8,916 nt of DNA. It comes from UBA7985 sp965658725. GTDB taxonomy: Bacteria; Pseudomonadota; Alphaproteobacteria; UBA7985. The notes below the pieces were generated by a model that worked only from the letters and a program-made list of their open reading frames with translations, ran no database searches and had not been told where the DNA came from. Location: positions 1 through 8,916 of the forward strand of contig CBFHUI010000100.1 of the NCBI GenBank assembly GCA_965658725.1. Direction: 5' to 3'. Position numbers and translations under genes: made by a program. This document shows, in pieces, positions 1 through 5,853 of this stretch (position 1 is its first letter; each line of letters opens with the position of its first letter).

Positions 1-965
1 CTGCCGCTGTGCACGGTGTTGGCACTGATGGGGGCCATCTCGGTCATACCGTAGCCTTCAGCAATCGTAAGCCCGGTCGCAGCCTGCCACGCTTCGTGAA
101 GCGCTACGGGGAAGGGGGCTCCGCCGCCCGGGCAGCTGCGCAGGGCGCTGAGATCTGCCGTCCCGAAGCCCTTCGCTGCCATCAACGCCTGATAGATCGC
201 AGGCGGCCCACCGCCAAAGACTGTCACCCGCTCCCGGACCAGCATGTCCACGATGAGGTCAGGCTGAAAGCGCGGCGGGATGACCAAGGTCGCGCCTCTG
301 ATCATCGGGTTGGTGACGCCCATCAAGTAACCATAGACGTGGGTAAAGGGCGCAACGGGCAACCAGATTTCCTGCGCTTGCGTGGGCCAGCCCCATTCCA
401 TTCGGTCCATGGCGGCGATGATTGCTGCGTGCCGATGATTGATGCGCTTTGGGACGCCTGTGGTGCCGCCGGTGAACAGGATGGCACACACGTCCTCTGG
501 CTGGGCTGTGGCAGGGGCGGGAAAGGGGGTGTCGAGGCCTTCGAACTCGGCTGCTTGAGCAACAACGTCGGCGTCGCTGATGCTTTGTGTCGCGAAGCTC
601 TCAATCGGCTGTTGAGCAAAGACCTGGGCAGGATCGAGCGCGGTGACGAGCCGGATGAAGTTATCTGGTGGGGTGCCGATATTGACCAGCGCAGGCCGCC
701 CGCCAGCGCGTAAAACTGCGAAATACACGGCGAGGAAGGCTGGGCCGTTGGGCAGGAACAGGCAGACGTCGCGCCCTTCAACCGATGCCTGCCACTTCTT
801 GGCCAGCACATCGACAAGGCGCACAAAGGCCCCGTAGCTGATTGAACCGGCCTCGCACTTGATAAATACCCGCTCAGGGTCCGTCGCTGCACTGTGTTCC
901 AGCACGGCACAGAGCGTCTCACCCCGCGTGATTTTCCAAGCCTGTTCCTGCACACCCGCCCCCAT
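1..965 (-). CDS. AMP-forming acyl/aryl-CoA ligase (adenylate-forming enzyme), C-terminus cut by window edge
   Basis: Class I adenylate-forming enzyme, expected to activate a carboxylic acid to an acyl-AMP and then to a CoA thioester. About 321 residues are visible; the C-terminal part lies off the left edge. Translating the reverse strand shows the phosphate-binding motif LFTGGTTGVPK (about residues 163-173), a PFTHVYGY segment (206-213) matching the substrate-side A4 region, and EGYGMTEMAP (303-312), the adenine-binding YGxTE motif. The start is placed at ATG 965 because GGGAGG lies 5 bases before it. An in-frame ATG at 995 would add ten residues but has no ribosome site. The gene diverges from the Rieske gene across a 90-bp gap with a shared inverted repeat, so it probably belongs to the same pathway. 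Family assignment is firm; the substrate (fatty, aromatic or terpenoid acid) is unknown. Confidence 0.93.
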   Translation of the reverse strand, partial: MGAGVQEQAWKITRGETLCAVLEHSAATDPERVFIKCEAGSISYGAFVRLVDVLAKKWQASVEGRDVCLFLPNGPAFLAVYFAVLRAGGRPALVNIGTPPDNFIRLVTALDPAQVFAQQPIESFATQSISDADVVAQAAEFEGLDTPFPAPATAQPEDVCAILFTGGTTGVPKRINHRHAAIIAAMDRMEWGWPTQAQEIWLPVAPFTHVYGYLMGVTNPMIRGATLVIPPRFQPDLIVDMLVRERVTVFGGGPPAIYQALMAAKGFGTADLSALRSCPGGGAPFPVALHEAWQAATGLTIAEGYGMTEMAPISANTVHSG

Positions 966-996
966 CAGCACCTCCCGCCTGTCATCACGATCCATC

Positions 997-1025
997 TGGA
1001 CAACATACTAAGTAGTATGGATAGT
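997..1025 (+). promoter_or_regulatory. Predicted sigma70-type promoter for the Rieske/OYE/SDR genes
   Basis: TGGACA (997-1002) matches the -35 consensus at five of six bases. After a 17-bp spacer, GATAGT (1020-1025) matches the -10 consensus at four of six. Transcription would begin near 1032, about 24 bases before the Rieske start codon. AGGGG at 1042-1046 is a ribosome site 9 bases from ATG 1056. The spacer is the inverted repeat, so bound repressor would block polymerase. Confidence 0.45.
1004..1019. promoter_or_regulatory. 16-bp inverted repeat, probable operator of the divergent promoter
   Basis: The sequence CATACTAAGTAGTATG pairs at seven of eight symmetric positions; only the central A/G is unpaired. 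It lies midway between the divergent ligase and Rieske genes and fills the spacer of the predicted rightward promoter. Size and placement fit a dimeric repressor site, for example of the TetR or MarR type. No such regulator gene is in the window, so the binding protein is unknown. Confidence 0.6.
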
Positions 1026-1033
1026 GAAGTGAA
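1005..1033 (-). promoter_or_regulatory. Possible promoter for the acyl-CoA ligase gene
   Basis: Read on the minus strand, TTCACT (1033-1028) and TAGTAT (1010-1005) are separated by 17 bp. Each matches its sigma70 hexamer at four of six positions. The -10 element lies inside the inverted repeat at 1004-1019, so one bound regulator could control both directions. The match is weak and rests partly on position between divergent genes. Confidence 0.3.
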
Positions 1034-1055
1034 TAAGTATCAGGGGCATTGAAGC

Positions 1056-2210
1056 ATGAAAATCAGCGCTGAAGAACGGGACATCATCCAAAAGATTCTG
1101 AACCATGCCGAAGCTGGTACAACGGACATGACCCCGGACCTGATGCGCAATCCGGTCGAGTACTATGCTTCCAAAGAGCAGTTGGAGCGGGAAGTCAAAG
1201 TGCTGTTTCGGGAGTTTCCCCTGATCCTCGGACACAGCAGCGACCTGCCCGATCCCGGTTCTTTCCTGACCAACGATGACACCGGCATGCCCCTGCTCAT
1301 CACGCGCAACGAGCAGGGGGTGGTGCGAGCCTTCTTGAACGTCTGTCGCCATCGGGGCGCGCGGGTTGAGGACCGGCCTTGCGGCACGTCCAAAACCTTC
1401 TCCTGCCCCTATCACTCTTGGACCTACGACAACAACGGCGCGCTGCGGGGCTTTCCCGGTGCCAAAGGGTTCGAAGGGATCGACAAAGGCGATTTTGGGC
1501 TGGTGGAAGTCCCCGCGTTCGAGCGCTTTGGCATGATCTTCGTCAGGCCGTCACCACAGGACACGCCGCTGGACATCGACGCCTGGCTGGCCCCGCTGAC
1601 CGAGCAACTGGGCGGTCTGGATATGGGCTCGCACGTGATCTTTGAGCGCTGGAAGCTGGAGCGGAAGATGAACTGGCGGCTGGCGCTCGAAGGCTTTCAG
1701 GAGTCCTACCATTTCTGCCACGCGCACCGGGATACGGCCTGTTCCAACTATCTCGATAACCAGTCAGTCTACCTGCAAAAATACCCGCACGTCCGCCATT
1801 CGGTCCCGCTGCCGGTGATTGAGCGTTTGCGGGATCAGAAGCCGGAGGAGTGGGACTACCGCCCCTACTTCATGACCCAGAATTTCATCTTTCCGGCGAA
1901 CTTCATCCAAGTGATGACCGACCACATCTACGTCCACACCATTCTCCCCACCGGGCACGGCACCTGCACCTTTCAATGCATGATGCTGATCCCCGAAGCG
2001 CCACAGTCCGAGAGAGCCGAGCGCTACTGGCGGAAAAATTACGAGGTGGTGCGGGAGGTCTTTAACGAAGACTTCGAGATCGGGGAAAGCATTCAGAAAG
2101 GGCTGGATTCCGGGGCCAATGAGAGCTTCCTTTTCGGCAAATATGAATGCTGCCTGCACTACTCTCAAACCGCCATTGCTGACGCGCTGGAAGGCCGATT
2201 GCGTGCCTGA
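1056..2210 (+). CDS. Rieske non-heme iron oxygenase, alpha (catalytic) subunit
   Basis: 384 residues, usual for the catalytic subunit. The Rieske [2Fe-2S] ligands are C97-x-H99 (in NVCRHRGA) and C117-x2-H120 (in CPYHSW). The C-terminal SRPBCC-type catalytic domain has the NW-x-LA-x-EGFQESYHFCHAH segment, where H219 and H224 should bind mononuclear iron; D339 (in NEDFEIG) is the likely carboxylate ligand. The residue bridging the two metal centres, three before H219, is E216 rather than the aspartate of naphthalene dioxygenase. Glutamate there is known from CntA-like quaternary-amine oxygenases. The enzyme should use O2 and electrons from a ferredoxin/reductase to hydroxylate or dealkylate a substrate, but no such partner gene is visible. 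It is first of three co-directional oxidoreductase genes. Class is certain; substrate is unknown. Confidence 0.93.
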   Translation: MKISAEERDIIQKILNHAEAGTTDMTPDLMRNPVEYYASKEQLEREVKVLFREFPLILGHSSDLPDPGSFLTNDDTGMPLLITRNEQGVVRAFLNVCRHRGARVEDRPCGTSKTFSCPYHSWTYDNNGALRGFPGAKGFEGIDKGDFGLVEVPAFERFGMIFVRPSPQDTPLDIDAWLAPLTEQLGGLDMGSHVIFERWKLERKMNWRLALEGFQESYHFCHAHRDTACSNYLDNQSVYLQKYPHVRHSVPLPVIERLRDQKPEEWDYRPYFMTQNFIFPANFIQVMTDHIYVHTILPTGHGTCTFQCMMLIPEAPQSERAERYWRKNYEVVREVFNEDFEIGESIQKGLDSGANESFLFGKYECCLHYSQTAIADALEGRLRA

Positions 2211-2281
2211 TTGCGCGTTGTATCGGCTCAGCTTTGACCTAGCTTTCATGGACACACGTCCTTCAGGGAGTCCCTCGCCTT

Positions 2282-3409
2282 ATGTCTGCTTCTAAACTGT
2301 TTTCCCCCATTACGTTGGGTGGGATCGAGCTGAGTAACCGCATCATCGTCGCGCCCATGTGCCAATACAGTGCGGACGAAGGCAACGCCACTGACTGGCA
2401 CCTCATGCATCTGGGCCAGTTCGCGGTCAGTGGTGTTGGGTTGATCCTCGTCGAGGCGACCGGGGTTAGCCCAGAGGCGCGGATATCGCCGGGGTGTCTG
2501 GGGCTTTGGTCGGATGAGAACCAGGCCGCGCTGAGCCGCGTGGTGCGGTTCTGTCAGGACTACGGCAACGCCACCATGGGCATCCAACTCGCCCACGCGG
2601 GGCGAAAAGCCTCGACCGATCTACCGTGGCTGGGCGCCGCGCCGCTCCCCGCGTCGGATCCGCGGGGTTGGCAGACCGTGGCACCCTCGGCTGCGGCCTA
2701 CAGCGATGCCTTTGAGACGCCAACGGCGCTGGACGAAGCGGGCATGGCCAAGATCGTCGACGATTTCGTCGCCGCCGCGCGCCGGGCTTTGGCGATTGGC
2801 TTCGACGTAGTGGAAATCCACATGGCGCACGGGTACCTGCTGCACCAGTTCCTGTCTCCGCTCAGCAACCAGCGCAACGATGCCTACGGCGGCGCACTCG
2901 AAGGGCGCATGCGTTTCCCGCTGGAGGTCTTCTCGGCCGTTCGTGAGATTTGGCCGGCAGATAAGGCCTTGGGTGTGCGGATTTCCGCGACGGACTGGGT
3001 GGAAAGCTCCAGTTGGACCGTCGCCGAAGCCAGTCAGTTCGCCGCCGCTTTGCGCGACGCAGGCGCGGACTTCATCGACGTTTCCAGCGCCGGCAATTCG
3101 CCCGAACAAAAGATCGACGTGGGGCCGGGCTATCAGACGGGCTTCGCTGCAACCATCAAGCGGGACACGGGCTTGCCGACCATGGCAGTTGGGCAAATCA
3201 CCGAACCCAAGCAGGCCGAAGCCATCCTGCGCACGGAGCAGGCGGATATGATCGCGCTGGCGCGGGGCATGCTCTACAACCCGCGCTGGGCGTGGCACGC
3301 CGCTGAAGCGCTCGACGCCGAAGCGGCCTATGCCCCTCAATACATGCGCACAAACCGCGCCCTCCGTGGTGCGCCTATTCCGGGCAATCCGCCAGTGGCT
3401 GGGAAGTAA
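2282..3409 (+). CDS. Old Yellow Enzyme family NAD(P)H:flavin oxidoreductase (YqjM/xenobiotic reductase-like)
   Basis: 375-residue single-domain TIM barrel expected to bind FMN and reduce activated C=C bonds (enones, enoates) with NAD(P)H. Visible landmarks are the N-terminal LFSPITLGGIELSNRI, then APMCQYS with the redox-tuning C27 and Y29 of the YqjM class. IQLAHAGRKA follows at 101-110. H180 and H183 lie in HMAHGYLLHQF, the substrate-anchoring pair; the usual H-A-A-H reads H-M-A-H here. GVRIS (231-235) and ARGMLYNPRW (327-336) are FMN phosphate and ring contacts. The start ATG 2282 follows AGGGAG (2265-2270) at a longish 11-base spacing. It lies 71 bp after the Rieske gene on the same strand and is probably co-transcribed. 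It may saturate an enone or dienoyl intermediate, though detoxification is also possible. Confidence 0.93.
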   Translation: MSASKLFSPITLGGIELSNRIIVAPMCQYSADEGNATDWHLMHLGQFAVSGVGLILVEATGVSPEARISPGCLGLWSDENQAALSRVVRFCQDYGNATMGIQLAHAGRKASTDLPWLGAAPLPASDPRGWQTVAPSAAAYSDAFETPTALDEAGMAKIVDDFVAAARRALAIGFDVVEIHMAHGYLLHQFLSPLSNQRNDAYGGALEGRMRFPLEVFSAVREIWPADKALGVRISATDWVESSSWTVAEASQFAAALRDAGADFIDVSSAGNSPEQKIDVGPGYQTGFAATIKRDTGLPTMAVGQITEPKQAEAILRTEQADMIALARGMLYNPRWAWHAAEALDAEAAYAPQYMRTNRALRGAPIPGNPPVAGK

Positions 3410-3423
3410 GGCAGTCTTTCCTG

Positions 3424-3485
3424 CTGCTTGAACCCTTTGACGGGGCGTGCCTCTGACTTCTAGGGTTTGGCCCCAGTCGGGCAGC
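3424..3485 (+). promoter_or_regulatory. Intergenic segment with competing stem arms before the SDR gene
   Basis: AACCCT (3431-3436) can pair with AGGGTT (3462-3467), enclosed by GCTGC (3424-3428) with GCAGC (3481-3485). GGGGC (3442-3446) can instead pair with GCCCC (3470-3474), which is incompatible with the first inner stem. The outer arm ends next to the SDR ribosome site AAGGGAGAGG (3486-3495). This could tune SDR translation or be chance in GC-rich DNA. Confidence 0.2.
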
Positions 3486-3504
3486 AAGGGAGAGGTGTGG
3501 ACCG

Positions 3505-4227
3505 GTGAAGACAGCGTTTATTACCGGGGGCGGGAGCGGGATCGGCCGGCTCCACGCGCTTCGTCTTGCGGGGGCAGGCTATGCCGTCGCAATCCTCGAT
3601 CTGAATGAATACAGCCTGCAAGACACCGCCAGCCAGTCGTCCAACATTCATCCCTATGCCTGTGATGTGAGCGATCTGGAACAAGTCAGTACGGTGCACG
3701 ATGCCGTGTTGGCGGACCTTGGGCCGATAGACCGTCTGATCAACTGCGCTGCTATCATGCCCGGCGGTCTGCTCCTCGATAACCCGAGTGCGCTGGCGGG
3801 TCGGATCATGGCGATCAACTACATCGGCATGACCAACGTCTGCCAGACCGTGATCCCGGCCATGGTAGAGCGGAACGAGGGCGAGGTTATCCTCTATGGC
3901 TCGACAGCTGGCCTTATGCCCGTCCCCCGCTTTGGCGCTTACGGGGCGTCCAAGGCTGCGAACAACTTCTATGCGCGGGTGCTCATCGCGGAGAACAAAT
4001 CCAAGGTTCGCATGACGCTGGTGTGTCCGCCGGCGGTCAATACGCCTCTGCTCGAACAGGCCAAGGACGGCCCACCGATCCTGCACACGGCCTTTGCCCG
4101 CCGTTTCCTCACGGTGGAGCCGGGGTTTGTTGTCGAGGCGGCCGAGCGTGCGGTGAAGCGGGGGACAAAGACCTGCTACCCCGGATTTCTTGGGCGCTTG
4201 ATCGCCTTTGTCAGCTGGTTCACTTAA
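3505..4227 (+). CDS. Short-chain dehydrogenase/reductase (classical SDR)
   Basis: 240 residues, a typical classical SDR, interconverting an alcohol and a ketone or aldehyde with a nicotinamide cofactor. The cofactor motif TGGGSGIG lies at 7-14. D32, at the end of the second beta strand (AILDLNE), suggests NAD(H) preference. D54 in ACDVSD contacts adenine. NCAA at 80-83 replaces the usual NNAG. The catalytic tetrad is N105, S133, Y146 and K150 (YGASK). The post-catalytic PG motif reads PP (175-176). It starts with GTG, 9 bases after the strong ribosome site AAGGGAGAGG; no in-frame ATG is better placed. The C-terminus FLGRLIAFVSWFT is unusually hydrophobic and might touch the membrane or complete the oligomer. 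It is last of the Rieske-OYE-SDR series and could oxidise the hydroxylated product. Substrate unknown. Confidence 0.92.
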   Translation: MKTAFITGGGSGIGRLHALRLAGAGYAVAILDLNEYSLQDTASQSSNIHPYACDVSDLEQVSTVHDAVLADLGPIDRLINCAAIMPGGLLLDNPSALAGRIMAINYIGMTNVCQTVIPAMVERNEGEVILYGSTAGLMPVPRFGAYGASKAANNFYARVLIAENKSKVRMTLVCPPAVNTPLLEQAKDGPPILHTAFARRFLTVEPGFVVEAAERAVKRGTKTCYPGFLGRLIAFVSWFT

Positions 4228-4280
4228 GCCCCTTTCCCCATGCGCAAAGGCCAGTTTTTTGTTTTTTGCGTTCAGGGGTC

Positions 4281-4308
4281 GAGAGCTTTCTCTCATTTTT
4301 CTATTTTT
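4281..4308 (+). terminator. Probable rho-independent terminator after the SDR gene
   Basis: GAGAG-CTTT-CTCTC (4281-4294) forms a five-pair stem with a tetraloop, followed by ATTTTTCTATTTTT. The stem is short but the T tract is good. A further nested pairing (CCCCT 4229-4233 with AGGGG 4274-4278, CGCAAA 4243-4248 with TTTGCG 4265-4270) lies just upstream. It separates the oxidoreductase operon from the next gene. Confidence 0.45.
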
Positions 4309-4336
4309 GGTGGTTCAACTTACGTACTTCTAATAT
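4307..4336 (+). promoter_or_regulatory. Predicted promoter for the small membrane protein gene
   Basis: TTGGTG (4307-4312) and TAATAT (4331-4336), 18 bp apart, resemble sigma70 hexamers in an AT-rich patch that stands out from the GC-rich surroundings. The -35 element touches the T tract of the preceding terminator. The downstream start codon is about 45 bases from the -10 element. Confidence 0.4.
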
Positions 4337-4381
4337 GCTGAAGTCCTTAATTGTTCATCAAATCCGTCCCGGAGAAATATC

Positions 4382-4813
4382 ATGGAACTCGTCGGCCGCA
4401 TTCTGAACTCTCGCCTTTGGCTCATCATCATGGGGCTGATGCTGACCGCATTTATGCTCATCGGACTCGTTTCAGGTCAGGTCGTTGACGGCGCGGCGAC
4501 CTTTTGGAACCGCGAACTGACAGAGAACGAGTTGAACATGGCTGCGGTCATCGAGATCGTCTGGAGCGCTCACGTGCTGGGTATGGGGATCATGATCCTC
4601 GGCATCGGTCTGTTCGCTGCCGATCCCGTACGCGCGCGCATTGGGGCGGTTGCCGTGCTTGCGGCCATGGGAAGCCAGTTCCTCGCTGCGATCTGGTCTG
4701 CCAACTTTGGTTATGCCGGCGCCAATGGCTTCAACGCATTCGCCGTGCTGATCATGGTGGTTCCGTTGATTACCTTGATCGCTTGCTTCTCCAAGCTGAA
4801 CGCACGCCGCTAG
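4382..4813 (+). CDS. Small four-helix integral membrane protein, unknown function
   Basis: 143 residues with four hydrophobic segments at about 12-32, 55-79, 85-107 and 115-136. A polar loop (FWNRELTENELN, 41-52) follows helix 1, a short charged turn (DPVRAR, 81-86) follows helix 2, and the tail is basic (SKLNARR). Helix 2 holds an HVLGMGIMILGIG stretch rich in glycine and methionine. I do not recognise a family. GGAG lies 8 bases before ATG 4382. The gene has its own predicted promoter and follows a terminator, so it is probably not part of the oxidoreductase operon. A hairpin just after its stop (4823-4856) may end its transcript. Coding is well supported by composition and hydrophobic periodicity; any function would be a guess. 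Confidence 0.8.
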   Translation: MELVGRILNSRLWLIIMGLMLTAFMLIGLVSGQVVDGAATFWNRELTENELNMAAVIEIVWSAHVLGMGIMILGIGLFAADPVRARIGAVAVLAAMGSQFLAAIWSANFGYAGANGFNAFAVLIMVVPLITLIACFSKLNARR

Positions 4814-4822
4814 GCTTTGCCG

Positions 4823-4856
4823 CAACGGGAGGCGGGTGAAACTCCCTCCTCCGTTG
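4823..4856 (+). terminator. Hairpin after the small membrane protein gene, possible terminator or leader structure
   Basis: CAACGG (4823-4828) pairs with CCGTTG (4851-4856), and after one bulged G, AGG (4830-4832) pairs with CCT (4848-4850). No T tract follows, so it would be an imperfect terminator. It could instead be a leader fold of the next gene. An upstream GTG at 4836 lies inside its loop region, which argues against that codon as the next gene's start. Confidence 0.35.
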
Positions 4857-4922
4857 TGGTACCATCGGATCACAAGGGTCGTCCGCGCTGTGTTAGGGGA
4901 GAGCCTTACCGCAAGGGGTGGA

Positions 4923-5417
4923 GTGTTTTCCGTGATCCGTAAGTTTTTGGCGCTCGTCGTCGCTGCCGTGTGGCTGGTTTTGCCGCCGATCGCTACGTCC
5001 CAACAGCTTAGCCCCTTTGAGCTTGGCCGCGCGCACAGCCAGTGCCACGCGCTTCGCTTGCTGCTGCCCAGTACCGGAATGGATTACGTGGCCTTTCTGG
5101 AGCGTCACAAGCAAGGGCATTTCGGCGCGCTGGCGCCGATCTACGGGAGCTATAAGGCCACGGTGGATGCCGACTATGAACTGGGCTACGCGCTTGCCGC
5201 AGAAGGACGGGTCGCGCAGAACACGCTCTTTGAACGATATTGCACGGAGATCGAGGGGCTGAGGCGCAGCAAGGGCGATGCGGATCCGTTTATGCAGTGC
5301 GTGAACCGCTTGCGTTTGATCGTGTTCGAGCCGTCCCAAACCACCCCTGGCTTTCAAGGGTTTGCTCAACAGGTTTATGAGGACCGTGGCTGCCTGACCC
5401 TCCCCGTTCCTGATTGA
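4923..5417 (+). CDS. Small exported four-cysteine protein, unknown function
   Basis: About 164 residues from the GTG at 4923. The N-terminus reads VFSVIRKFLALVVAAVWLVL, a positive residue pair followed by a hydrophobic core, then PPIATS-QQLS. This is a convincing Sec signal peptide with likely cleavage after A-T-S, so the product should be periplasmic or secreted. The mature part is predicted mostly helical, with four cysteines (in SQCHAL, RYCTEI, MQCVNR, RGCLTL) that could form two disulfides. A GTG at 4836 would add 29 residues before the signal peptide and lies within a hairpin loop. AGGGG (4914-4918) precedes the chosen GTG by 4 bases, and another in-frame GTG at 4932 is also possible. 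No family recognised. It follows the membrane protein gene on the same strand by 109 bp. Confidence 0.72.
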   Translation: MFSVIRKFLALVVAAVWLVLPPIATSQQLSPFELGRAHSQCHALRLLLPSTGMDYVAFLERHKQGHFGALAPIYGSYKATVDADYELGYALAAEGRVAQNTLFERYCTEIEGLRRSKGDADPFMQCVNRLRLIVFEPSQTTPGFQGFAQQVYEDRGCLTLPVPD

Positions 5418-5438
5418 TCGACGCCGGCGCAGGTCAAT
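5413..5438. repeat. Imperfect 26-bp dyad overlapping a stop codon
   Basis: Outer arms ATTGA (5413-5417) and TCAAT (5434-5438) enclose the perfect 8-bp palindrome CGCCGGCG, with one G-T pair and two mismatches between. It overlaps the stop codon of the exported-protein gene. It may act as a hairpin protecting or ending that transcript; there is no T tract. Confidence 0.3.
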
Positions 5439-5495
5439 TCGCCTCGCCCAAACCTATTCCACTGGCGCTGTAGCAGCGTTAAGCTCTTAGTCGTT

Positions 5496-5511
5496 GGTCT
5501 CCATGGAGGCC
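5496..5511. repeat. 16-bp near-perfect palindrome in the gene-poor segment
   Basis: GGTCTCCATGGAGGCC pairs at all eight positions, one of them only as T-G. It lies 26 bases before the possible small ORF at 5537. It could be an operator or chance; no promoter elements were identified around it. Confidence 0.25.
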
Positions 5512-5536
5512 GTTAGGGCTTTGGGAGGGGACGGAG

Positions 5537-5743
5537 ATGTCTGACAGAAAGCTGAACTGCATGAGCAGTACGACCATGCTCCGGGAACTTTACTGGGGAT
5601 GCGGTGGGGGTGTCATGGAGTGCTTTTCCGGCGCAGTCGTGGCCGCCAAGCCTTTTGACAACCCGCACCCCTCGTGCGCCAAGGGTGCTGCAAGTCGCCA
5701 AGATGGACTAAAGGCAACCCCATCCAAGACGGCATGGCGCTAA
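5537..5743 (+). CDS. Possible small ORF, 68 residues, unknown
   Basis: It begins ATG TCT GAC AGA AAG, 8 bases after a strong GGGAGG ribosome site (5523-5528). Third-position GC is about 75 percent over the first 49 codons, similar to the neighbours, and drops afterwards. The product has five cysteines, a WGCGGG turn and no signal peptide or recognisable domain. It occupies the middle of a 430-bp stretch without a confident gene. It may be a real small protein, a gene remnant or chance. I know no family for it. Confidence 0.28.
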   Translation: MSDRKLNCMSSTTMLRELYWGCGGGVMECFSGAVVAAKPFDNPHPSCAKGAASRQDGLKATPSKTAWR

Positions 5744-5853
5744 AGCCAATTACCCCTGCGCCATCTGACTTTACCACCGACACGTTCGGACACTGCGTGT
5801 TGCAGGAGCAGGAAGCTGTCTCGTCACTCGCGATCAATTCATCCGTCTCTTAA
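5734..5853 (+). CDS. Very small possible ORF, 39 residues, tail-to-tail with the LysR gene
   Basis: It starts at ATG 5734, reads MALKPITPAPSDF and ends at TAA 5851-5853, overlapping the LysR stop codon on the other strand. It overlaps the end of the 5537-5743 ORF in another frame. There is no convincing ribosome site. The frame stays open upstream as far as 5659, so it could be the end of a decayed gene. Recorded because the stretch otherwise holds nothing. Confidence 0.12.
   Translation: MALKPITPAPSDFTTDTFGHCVLQEQEAVSSLAINSSVS

Larger units (their letters stand above)
5418..5849. other. 432-bp stretch without a confident gene
   Basis: This lies between the exported-protein gene (plus) and the LysR gene (minus). 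It holds two dyads (5413-5438, 5496-5511) and the two weak small ORFs described separately. I see no tRNA, transposon end or clear bidirectional terminator. Such a length is large compared with the other gaps in this window, and gene decay is one explanation. Confidence 0.5.

Noticed and set aside
9..713. Long plus-strand open frame of 234 codons at the left edge
   Set aside because: It is the antisense shadow of the acyl-CoA ligase, whose minus-strand frame shows the family motifs; the plus-strand product has no recognisable domain.
323..955. Minus-strand frame of 210 codons
   Set aside because: It is in a different frame from the ligase and reads as Ser/Pro/Arg-rich sequence, typical of an out-of-frame reading of GC-rich coding DNA.
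966..995. Ten-residue N-terminal extension of the ligase from ATG 995
   Set aside because: No ribosome site precedes it, whereas ATG 965 has GGGAGG at good spacing.
2621..3487. Minus-strand frame of 288 codons opposite the OYE gene
   Set aside because: It is antisense to a clearly recognised enzyme and has no domain features.
3460..4296. Minus-strand frame of 278 codons opposite the SDR gene
   Set aside because: The opposite strand carries the complete SDR tetrad and cofactor motif; this frame is a shadow.
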